NCBI GenBank assembly: GCA_043747295.1 | Contig: JAYTPK010000113.1 | Coordinates: 1 to 5,936 of the forward strand | Direction: 5' to 3' | Source: JAAFIP01 sp043747295 | GTDB taxonomy: Bacteria > Pseudomonadota > Gammaproteobacteria > Burkholderiales > Burkholderiaceae_C | DNA length: 5,936 bases | Shown: positions 1 to 3,491 of the stretch, piece by piece | Layout of the letters: the number at the start of each line of letters is the position of its first letter | Numbering within the stretch: the first letter of the stretch is position 1 | Translations under genes and position numbers: made by a program | The notes under the pieces: model-generated | Database searches by the model: none | Told to the model about the DNA's origin: nothing | The model's input: the letters and a program-made list of their open reading frames with translations, nothing else

Positions 1-291
1 CATGCTGCATTGCTTCAGATATACCTTGAGAGAAGTGGGAATTTTCGCTTCCTAATTCTGGATACGCCGGTACAGCACGAAATACAGCATGACGATTTAA
101 CGCAGTATTTCATCGCACTGAAGAAGCTTGTTCAATCATCCAATGCGCAGGTTGTACTGTCATCAACTGAGTTTCGATATCCATGCGACGCGCAGGACAG
201 CGAGTGGATTCCCAAGTTTTTGGGGCCAGAGCAGCCAATGTACTTTGGCGTTAACGAAGACATCATCAAATCAAGTGAAGATCATCGGTAA
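1..291 (+). CDS. C-terminal part of a probable SMC/RecF-type P-loop ATPase (partial)
   Basis: The frame is open from the first base and ends with TAA at 289-291, so only the last 96 codons of a longer gene are present. The first ATG in frame (10) is probably internal. Near residues 16-23 the stretch RFLILDTP has four hydrophobic residues followed by Asp, then Thr-Pro. This resembles the Walker B/D-loop of SMC, Rad50 and RecF-like ATPases, where a conserved acidic residue and a D-S/T-P turn precede the second helix. About 30 residues later a beta-strand-like QVVLSST fits the strand that usually follows Walker B. The tail (WIPKFLGPEQPMYFG) looks like the end of a compact head domain. The family role would be ATP-driven DNA binding or repair, and many such ATPases belong to defence loci, but nothing visible here decides that. 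The Walker A part lies outside the window, so the assignment is moderate. Confidence 0.55.
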   Translation, partial: HAALLQIYLERSGNFRFLILDTPVQHEIQHDDLTQYFIALKKLVQSSNAQVVLSSTEFRYPCDAQDSEWIPKFLGPEQPMYFGVNEDIIKSSEDHR

Positions 292-313
292 ATCCCTGCT
301 TAGTCGGATTGCA

Positions 314-691
314 ATGAACCCTATATCCGCCACCACCTTGGTCTACTCCACCGAAACCGGCCGCATCTGCCCCGATTGCAGCCAGCCGGTGGCGCAGTGC
401 CAGTGCGCGGCTAACAGACTAGCCTTAGCTGCGGCCAGCTGCGCGGCGGCAGACGGGGTGCTGCGGGTGCAGCGCGAGACCAAGGGGCGGGGCGGCAAAA
501 GCGTGACGCTGGTGCGCGGCCTGGCACTCGATGCTGCGGCGCTGTCCGCTTTGGGTAAACAGCTCAAAGCCGCCTGCGGGTCGGGCGGCACGGCCAAAGA
601 CGGGGTGATAGAAGTGCAGGGCGACCACGTGGCCACGGTGATGGCGGCGCTGGGCAAGCTGGGGTATGCGGTGAAGCGGTCTGGCGGTTGA
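314..691 (+). CDS. yciH: YciH/SUI1-family translation initiation factor-like protein
   Basis: This encodes a 125-aa protein related to eukaryotic eIF1 (SUI1). Bacterial YciH is thought to bind the 30S subunit and influence start-site selection or stress-time translation in the cytoplasm. The SUI1 core spans about residues 48-120 and includes the basic loop ETKGRGGKSVTLV (55-67) and the later GVIEVQGDHV segment (97-106). The N-terminus has CPDC (19-22) and CQC (29-31), a Cys pair pattern that could bind a metal; this extension makes it a little longer than E. coli YciH (about 108 aa). I chose ATG 314 because the family N-terminus begins there. The same frame is open upstream to an ATG at 128, but that part is the shadow of the preceding ATPase gene. 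No strong ribosome site is visible before 314. The gene starts 22 nt after the ATPase stop. Its last 45 bases are duplicated in a stub at 1085-1129. Confidence 0.9.
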   Translation: MNPISATTLVYSTETGRICPDCSQPVAQCQCAANRLALAAASCAAADGVLRVQRETKGRGGKSVTLVRGLALDAAALSALGKQLKAACGSGGTAKDGVIEVQGDHVATVMAALGKLGYAVKRSGG

Positions 692-818
692 TTTAGCCTT
701 GTTTTACAGGTGTTTTTATAAGCTAAATGGGCCTGTAACCCAAGTAAATCTTGCTCAAGCAGCTATTGAATTTATAGTAGTCTACACGGCTTCTAGCCGC
801 TGCACCATGTCGGGAAAC
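647..818. repeat. Junction repeat, copy A (yciH 3' end + spacer + regulator 3' stub)
   Basis: About 172 bp, roughly 90% identical by hand alignment to copy B at 1085-1255. From left to right it holds the yciH 3' end (through the stop at 689-691), a spacer with the conserved core TAACCCAAGTAAATC (from 735), the imperfect hairpin TTGCTCAAGCAG, and AGCTATTGAATTTATAGTAG. On the minus strand it then holds the codons for FPDMVQRLEAV and a TAG stop. That peptide is exactly the C-terminus of the intact minus-strand regulator at 2194-2511, so copy A ends in an orphan 3' stub of such a gene. The similarity to B and C stops at GGAAAC (818). Confidence 0.85.
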
Positions 819-1091
819 ATGCCACTGCCTGAAAATACCGGTTCGTCATCACCGACATTGCGGCCGCGCAGACGGATGCCGCTGACCCCTCAGACTACTG
901 GAAGAATATGCGCAGGCGTGACCCCGATTTGAGCCTGGACAGCCAAAAAGGGGGGGCAAATTGACCCCCCCCTTGCGTTGGCGTTTGACACAGCAGGTGG
1001 GCGGCAAAAGCTTCAGTGCTGGAACACGCAGGGTATTTTTCGTTTGATTCAGTCCATCCCCAGCCGCAGGGTCGAGCCCTTCAAGCGCTGG
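819..1091 (+). pseudogene. Bro-N/phage antirepressor-like gene fragment, truncated and frameshifted
   Basis: Clear similarity to the Bro-N domain of prophage antirepressor-type proteins starts near 833 in one frame: KYRFVITDIAA, then DPSDYWKNMRRRD (up to about 949). It continues in a second frame: QIDPPLALAFDTAGG, RQKLQCWNTQGIFRLIQSI, then PSRRVEPFKRW (ending near 1091). This order matches the family pattern of a D-x-x-x-Y-W-x-x-M-(K/R)-x-R segment, an AGG-(R/K)-QK-L-x-C-x-N-T-(E/Q)-GIFR-(L/I)-IQSIPS core, and EPFKRWLAK. The frame changes in a run of seven G at 950-956; six G would restore it. There is no convincing in-frame start: a TGA lies at 830-832 in the first frame, and ATG 819 (MPLPENTG) is in another frame. 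The 3' half, including the usual LAKVGYER, is replaced by the yciH stub of repeat copy B. It is a dead remnant of phage origin, wedged between two junction repeats. Confidence 0.75.
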
Positions 1092-1255
1092 CCAAGCTGG
1101 GGTATGCGGTGAAGCAGTCTGGTGGTTGACTTGGCCAGTTTTGCAGGTATTTTTATAGGCCGAATGGGCTTGTAACCCAAGTAAATCCTGCTCAAGCAGC
1201 TATTGAATTTGTAGTAGTCTACACAGCTTCTAGCCGCTGCACCATGTCTGGAAAC
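1085..1255. repeat. Junction repeat, copy B (yciH 3' stub + spacer + regulator 3' stub)
   Basis: About 171 bp aligned with copy A, with one 1-bp indel and around 17 substitutions by eye. It begins with a 15-codon stub of yciH ending AKLGYAVKQSGG and TGA (1127-1129), so this is a true duplication of a gene end and not only of an intergenic element. The spacer core 1173-1215 is identical over 43 bp to copy C (2148-2190). On the minus strand it ends in a stub coding FPDMVQRLEAV and TAG, with weak similarity continuing to about 1263 (GCGCCAGC against GCGCCACC in copy C). Neither flank has a complete gene attached. Confidence 0.85.
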
Positions 1256-1301
1256 TGCGCCAGCTCGCTGCTGAAGACGTGGCGGTAGCTGGACGGACTT
1301 G

Positions 1302-1328
1302 CAGTTGTCGAGGAATTCTCGGCAACTG
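1302..1328. other. 27-nt hairpin upstream of the toxin-antitoxin promoter
   Basis: Arms CAGTTGTCGAG (1302-1312) and CTCGGCAACTG (1318-1328) form an 11-bp stem with one G-T pair and a GAATT loop. No T-run follows on either strand, so it is a poor candidate for a simple intrinsic terminator. It lies 7 bp before the -35 element of the toxin gene and has the same geometry (11-bp stem, 5-nt loop) as the hairpin at 2098-2124. The surrounding stretch 1256-1335 carries no gene that I can recognise. Confidence 0.6.
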
Positions 1329-1335
1329 ATTGATA

Positions 1336-1364
1336 TTGAAAGTTTAGACCTACATGGGTATAAT
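1336..1364 (+). promoter_or_regulatory. Sigma-70 type promoter of the higBA-like operon
   Basis: TTGAAA (1336-1341) and a perfect TATAAT (1359-1364) are separated by 17 bp, the optimal spacing. Transcription would start near 1371, which is at or only a few bases before the toxin start codon. This implies an mRNA with almost no 5' leader. An inverted repeat, ACATGG (1352-1357) and CCATGT (1374-1379), surrounds the -10 element and the start codon. Confidence 0.75.
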
Positions 1365-1379
1365 TTGGTATGTCCATGT
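1352..1379. promoter_or_regulatory. Candidate operator for antitoxin autorepression
   Basis: The 6-bp arms ACATGG and CCATGT are perfect inverted repeats separated by 16 bp. They enclose the TATAAT box and the expected transcription start. HigA-type antitoxins normally repress their own operon by binding such palindromes over the promoter. The position fits this role; binding by the 1764-2099 protein is inferred. Confidence 0.45.
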
Positions 1380-1732
1380 CGCACGATAACCCCAAACCCT
1401 TGCTGTGGGTGGGTTCCACCAAAAAAGACTCGTTGGCCATGCCGGGCGATGTGCAAGATACTTTTGGTTATGCGCTGCATTTGGCGCAAACGGGCGGCAA
1501 GCACGTGCAGGCCAAGCCGCTTAAGGGTTTTGGATCGGCTGGAGTTCTGGAGGTGGTGGAAAGCGATGCGGGCAGTACATATCGGGCGGTCTATACCGTC
1601 AAAATTGCAGGCGCAGTGTATGTGCTGCATTGCTTTCAGAAGAAGTCTAGCTCGGGTATTGCAACGCCGAAGCCGGATATGGACTTAATGCGCGAGCGGC
1701 TGAAGGCGGCGCTGGCGCATGCGGGTATGTGA
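1376..1732 (+). CDS. HigB/RelE-superfamily toxin (phage Gp49-like, PF05973 type)
   Basis: A 118-aa predicted mRNA-interfering toxin of the Gp49-like branch of the RelE/HigB superfamily; relatives cut mRNA on the ribosome and are held inactive by an HTH antitoxin. Visible family marks are LLWVGSTKKD near the N-terminus (9-18), a helix VQDTFGYALHLAQTGGK (26-42), QAKPLKGFG (45-53), the strand VLEVVE with STYRAVYTVK (57-76), and VYVLHCFQKKS (81-91), which ends the conserved core. The basic K/R and His residues in the last two segments are the usual candidates for RNA contact. I prefer ATG 1376 (MSHDNPKP) because the promoter places the RNA start near 1371; ATG 1370 would add two residues but would lie at or before the transcript end. 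There is no Shine-Dalgarno sequence, in line with a nearly leaderless message. The antitoxin start follows 31 nt after the stop. Confidence 0.85.
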   Translation: MSHDNPKPLLWVGSTKKDSLAMPGDVQDTFGYALHLAQTGGKHVQAKPLKGFGSAGVLEVVESDAGSTYRAVYTVKIAGAVYVLHCFQKKSSSGIATPKPDMDLMRERLKAALAHAGM

Positions 1733-1750
1733 AGAGCCGTTAATACATTT

Positions 1751-1757
1751 GAAGGAG
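1751..1757 (+). promoter_or_regulatory. Strong ribosome binding site that fixes the GTG start of the antitoxin
   Basis: GAAGGAG lies 6 nt before GTG 1764. It is the only strong Shine-Dalgarno sequence of the operon. The toxin has none, so the antitoxin is probably translated more efficiently, as toxin-first operons require. Confidence 0.8.
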
Positions 1758-1763
1758 TTTTCC

Positions 1764-2099
1764 GTGAGCACCAACACGATCGAGCAAAGTAGCGGCAATG
1801 TCTATGCTGACCTGGGCATGGCTGATGCGCAGGAGATGCTGATTAAAGCTAAGCTTGCCGCCAAAATTGGCGAAATCATTCAACGCCAAAATTTGACGCA
1901 GCAGCAGGCAGCCGACCTGTTGGCTATGTCGCAGCCCAAGGTGTCGCTGCTGCTGCGCGGGCAGTTTCGCGGCATTAGCGAGGCCAAGATGCTAGAGTGC
2001 CTGGCGCGCCTGGGGCGGGACATTGACATCGTAATCAAGCCTGCGCGCCGCCGGGCTGTGGCAGGCGCAGCAGGGCATGTGAACGTGGTGTTTGCTTGA
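1764..2099 (+). CDS. HigA-like XRE-family HTH antitoxin (HTH_37 type)
   Basis: A 111-aa protein with a GTG start, expected to neutralise the toxin encoded just upstream and to repress the shared promoter. The N-terminal part (about 1-30, VYADLGMADAQEML) is typical of HTH_37 antitoxins. The helix-turn-helix lies about residues 44-66: LTQQQAADLLAMSQPKVSLL with Gly 66 after it, followed by ISEAKMLECLARLGRDIDIVIKP (71-93), the standard end of this domain. The final 18 residues are Arg/Ala rich and look flexible. I chose GTG 1764 and not ATG 1719 because of the GAAGGAG site 6 nt before it and because ATG 1719 lies inside the toxin gene. The gene order toxin-antitoxin is the HigBA order, the reverse of most type II systems. 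A hairpin begins at the stop codon. Confidence 0.88.
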   Translation: MSTNTIEQSSGNVYADLGMADAQEMLIKAKLAAKIGEIIQRQNLTQQQAADLLAMSQPKVSLLLRGQFRGISEAKMLECLARLGRDIDIVIKPARRRAVAGAAGHVNVVFA

Positions 2100-2124
2100 A
2101 CTGTTCGGTATTTCCGAATAGTTC
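2098..2124. terminator. Hairpin at the end of the toxin-antitoxin operon, possible terminator
   Basis: Arms GAACTGTTCGG (2098-2108) and CCGAATAGTTC (2114-2124) give an 11-bp stem with one G-T pair and a TATTT loop, overlapping the antitoxin stop codon. It is followed by AATATAACT and lacks a proper T-run, so intrinsic termination is uncertain. It might instead stabilise the 3' end of the RNA or mark a module border. It matches the geometry of the hairpin at 1302-1328. Confidence 0.5.
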
Positions 2125-2125
2125 A

Positions 2126-2230
2126 ATATAACTGCTAAATAGGCTGTTAACCCAAGTAAATCCTGCTCAAGCAGCTATTGAATTTGTAGTGTTCTACACC
2201 GCTTCCAGACGTTGTACCATGTCTGGAAAC
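2126..2230. repeat. Junction repeat, copy C (spacer + 3' end of the intact regulator gene)
   Basis: About 105 bp related to the right parts of copies A and B. The 43-bp core 2148-2190 is identical to 1173-1215 and differs from 735-777 at two positions. It lacks the yciH 3' end seen in A and B; that side is replaced by the toxin-antitoxin module. Its right part is the real 3' end of the minus-strand regulator (stop at 2194-2196). Inside it, CTGCTCAAGCAG forms a small hairpin, which on the minus strand lies shortly after the regulator stop and could mark its transcript end. Confidence 0.8.
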
Positions 2231-2511
2231 CGCGCCACCATGCGTATCAGCAGGGCGGCTTGGGCGTTGGGTTTGGCGCGGCCTTGTTCCCAGTTTTCTA
2301 GTGTGCGGGGGTCGGTGCGCAGGTAGCGTGCAAACACGGGGCGCGACAGGTGCAACTGCTCGCGCACGCTGACAACGTCTTGCGGGGTTAGCAGGGGTGC
2401 GGGTTTGCTTTGTACCTTGAAGGTGCGCAGGGTGAGCTTGCCTTCGCGCTGCTGTTGTAAGGCATCAAAGCCTTCTGCTAGCTCGGCACAAATATCGCGT
2501 TTCTTGGTCAT
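2194..2511 (-). CDS. HTH regulator of the NadS/HigA-like antitoxin type, without a visible toxin partner
   Basis: This codes for a 105-aa DNA-binding protein. The N-terminal KKRDICAELAEGFDAL (3-18) and GKLTLRTFKVQSKPAP (24-39) are typical of the NadS-like antitoxin group. The XRE helix-turn-helix follows at about 42-80: LTPQDVVSVREQLHLSRPVF (41-60), then RTLENWEQGRAKPNAQA (69-85), which is the group's hallmark. The end FPDMVQRLEAV is the sequence duplicated as stubs at 785-818 and 1219-1255. Such proteins normally pair with a RelE/HigB-like toxin encoded just upstream, but the 230 bp upstream (2512-2741) contain no toxin-like ORF, so it is either an orphan antitoxin or a plain regulator. ATG 2511 gives the expected family length; no strong ribosome site precedes it. 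A GTACGT/ACGTAC palindrome lies 11 bp upstream and suggests autoregulation. The gene converges on the toxin-antitoxin operon. Confidence 0.85.
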   Translation of the reverse strand: MTKKRDICAELAEGFDALQQQREGKLTLRTFKVQSKPAPLLTPQDVVSVREQLHLSRPVFARYLRTDPRTLENWEQGRAKPNAQAALLIRMVARFPDMVQRLEAV

Positions 2512-2521
2512 GATGCTTAGT

Positions 2522-2538
2522 GTACGTTAGTTACGTAC
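2522..2538. promoter_or_regulatory. Palindromic operator candidate of the minus-strand regulator
   Basis: GTACGT (2522-2527) and ACGTAC (2533-2538) are perfect 6-bp inverted repeats with a 5-bp centre TAGTT, immediately upstream of the start at 2511. The size and location fit a dimeric XRE-type regulator binding over its own promoter. I could not define a convincing -35/-10 pair on the minus strand. Confidence 0.55.
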
Positions 2539-2626
2539 TTTTAAGGTAAAAGACCGGCCAGTGCGGTAAGGGATAGCGTTCAATGAAAAACACCCGCTAA
2601 CTTTGGCAAGTAGAGTAAGACTGAGT

Positions 2627-2658
2627 GAGATATTCCCACGGGTCTAAGCGAGATATTC
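2627..2658. repeat. Two direct GAGATATTC boxes
   Basis: The nonamer GAGATATTC occurs at 2627-2635 and 2650-2658, 23 bp apart, which is about two helical turns. Both copies share upstream context (AG, one base, GAGATATTC). They may be protein-binding sites or chance; a looser ATATTGG follows near 2675. Confidence 0.35.
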
Positions 2659-2741
2659 GGGGATGTTGGGGGATATATTGGTCGAGTTGTCAGGCACTCG
2701 AACGAAGGATGTTTCCTAGGGGGAAATAAATTGGCCGCAGC

Positions 2742-2933
2742 TTATTTTGAGGGAATTCGCTGCTTTTCTGACAGGGCTGCTTGCTTACCGGCTTCATAGG
2801 CTGATTCTAATGCATTGCGAATATTGCCTACGCTCAGGTCATAGAAATCTAGATTTCCATTATTTCTAGTTTCTAAGGTGGTAATGCCCAAACGGGTTCG
2901 GGCTATTTGGTTTATTTGTGGGTTGGTGCTCAT
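2742..2933 (-). CDS. Small DUF6900-type protein
   Basis: A 63-aa acidic-to-neutral protein with no membrane segment or signal peptide. Residues 5-52 (PQINQIARTRLGITTLETRN, DFYDLSV, ALESAYEAGKQAA) match my recollection of the DUF6900 family, small proteins of unknown function that are common in plasmids and phages. The pattern there is I-A-x-x-x-L-G-I-x-T-L-E-T-R-x-S/N, a D-F-x-D-x-S-V motif, and A-L-x-x-A-Y-x-A-G. ATG 2933 gives the family's usual N-terminus. The gene is 38 nt after gpG in the same direction and is last in the prophage operon within this window. No Shine-Dalgarno sequence is obvious; a hairpin covers the space between gpG and this gene. No function is known to me; its position at the point where the virion genes stop suggests an accessory gene. 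Confidence 0.75.
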   Translation of the reverse strand: MSTNPQINQIARTRLGITTLETRNNGNLDFYDLSVGNIRNALESAYEAGKQAALSEKQRIPSK

Positions 2934-2941
2934 GCTGTCAG

Positions 2942-2974
2942 TAGCGCTCGGTTATGCTTTTAAAGCAAGCGCTA
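2942..2974. promoter_or_regulatory. Nested hairpin between gpG and the DUF6900 gene
   Basis: Outer arms TAGCGCT (2942-2948) and AGCGCTA (2968-2974) are perfect inverted repeats. Inside, TGCTTT/AAAGCA (2955-2967) is a second palindrome directly next to the right outer arm. The right outer arm includes the gpG stop codon. No T-run follows on the minus strand, so an attenuator or RNA-stability role is more likely than a full terminator. Confidence 0.5.
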
Positions 2975-3487
2975 TTTAGTCAAGTAGCTCTGAATGATGG
3001 AAAGGATATTGGTTTTGTCGGCAGGGCTGACGCCTAGGAAGGGTCGGGCGGGGATATCGCCCCAAAGGTGGGGGAATTGGGACTTGGTGCCGCCAAACTG
3101 CTGCATGGCAGCGTATTCCATTGGGCTGCCTACTGAAACTCCGGCTGCGCCCTTTAGCTGGTAATTGATGGTGGTGGCTAGGGCGCGGGATTCGCCCGTG
3201 AGGGGCTTTTTACCTGCGCTGCGCGCCGCACCTTTCTTACTCAGGCTTCCGTCTTTTTTGAAATTTCCACCCGTTTGGCCTAAAAAGCGGGCTACGGTGA
3301 CGGCGCTGTTAGCGGCCCAAGCTGTGCCATCGGGGCTAGTAGCAGAGCTAAAACGGCGCTTAGTGGTGTCTACCAAGTCTTCGCCGATCTCCAGGAAGGC
3401 GGGGCGCATGTTTTTGGCGCGGCCAACGATTTCGCTTAGACGATCCTGCACCTGCTTGTCGTTGTATTTGACGGTTACTGTAGTCAT
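2972..3487 (-). CDS. Mu gpG-like phage virion morphogenesis protein
   Basis: A 171-aa protein of the phage virion morphogenesis family (PF05069, phage Mu gp31/G). In Mu-like phages it acts in late assembly, at the head-tail joining or tail completion stage. Recognisable parts are an N-terminal strand (TTVTVKYND), the helix region DLVDTTKRRFSS with the common SPDGTAWAANS, LTGESRALATTINYQL around the middle, YAAMQQFGG (125-133), and the family signature IPARPFLGVS (145-154) followed by a last helix. ATG 3487 is preferred: it lies 4 nt after the stop of the gpF-like gene and gives the usual MTT start. A TTG at 3517 in the same frame would add ten residues and overlap the previous gene. In Mu, the next gene in order would encode the protease/scaffold; here a DUF6900 gene follows. 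Confidence 0.88.
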   Translation of the reverse strand: MTTVTVKYNDKQVQDRLSEIVGRAKNMRPAFLEIGEDLVDTTKRRFSSATSPDGTAWAANSAVTVARFLGQTGGNFKKDGSLSKKGAARSAGKKPLTGESRALATTINYQLKGAAGVSVGSPMEYAAMQQFGGTKSQFPHLWGDIPARPFLGVSPADKTNILSIIQSYLTK

Positions 3488-3491
3488 TTGG

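Larger units (their letters stand above)
2512..2741. other. AT-rich gene-free spacer between regulator and prophage operon
   Basis: These 230 bp have no credible coding sequence in any frame. They hold the palindrome at 2522-2538 and two GAGATATTC boxes (2627-2635 and 2650-2658, spaced 23 bp start to start). Two small inverted repeats are also present: CGAGT/ACTCG around 2682-2700 and TTTCC/GGAAA at 2712-2726. None looks like a classic terminator for the operon ending at 2742. This spacer is the likely border between the prophage block and the regulator/toxin-antitoxin mosaic. Confidence 0.5.

Noticed and set aside
1..30. Similarity between TGCTGCATTGCTTCAG at the window start and TGCTGCATTGCTTTCAG in the toxin gene (about 1622-1638)
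   Set aside because: The match is about 16 bases with an indel, lies in different reading contexts and does not extend further; it is probably chance.
699..932. A 77-codon plus-strand frame across copy A and the Bro-N remnant
   Set aside because: It starts in the repeat and reads the Bro-N region out of frame; the meaningful frame is the one giving DYWKNMRRRD.
1219..1440. A 73-codon minus-strand reading frame ending in FPDMVQRLEAV as a small gene
   Set aside because: Only the last 12 or so codons resemble the regulator; the rest is the reverse of the toxin gene and its promoter. I treat it as a regulator stub in repeat copy B.
2098..2124. Classic intrinsic terminator after the antitoxin
   Set aside because: The stem is good but no T-run follows, so it is reported only as a possible terminator with low confidence.
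647..2230. Integron cassette array with attC sites between the modules
   Set aside because: Toxin-antitoxin cassettes and regularly placed repeats suggested it, but the repeats have no GTTRRRY/RYYYAAC core sites. They also contain pieces of coding sequence, and module orientation does not follow attC borders.
2675..2705. tRNA-like 3' part or attachment site near GTCGAGTTGTCAGGCACTCGAAC
   Set aside because: A short CGAGT/ACTCG stem recalls a T-arm, but there is no acceptor stem, anticodon arm or CCA end, so neither a tRNA nor a tRNA-derived att site is supported.
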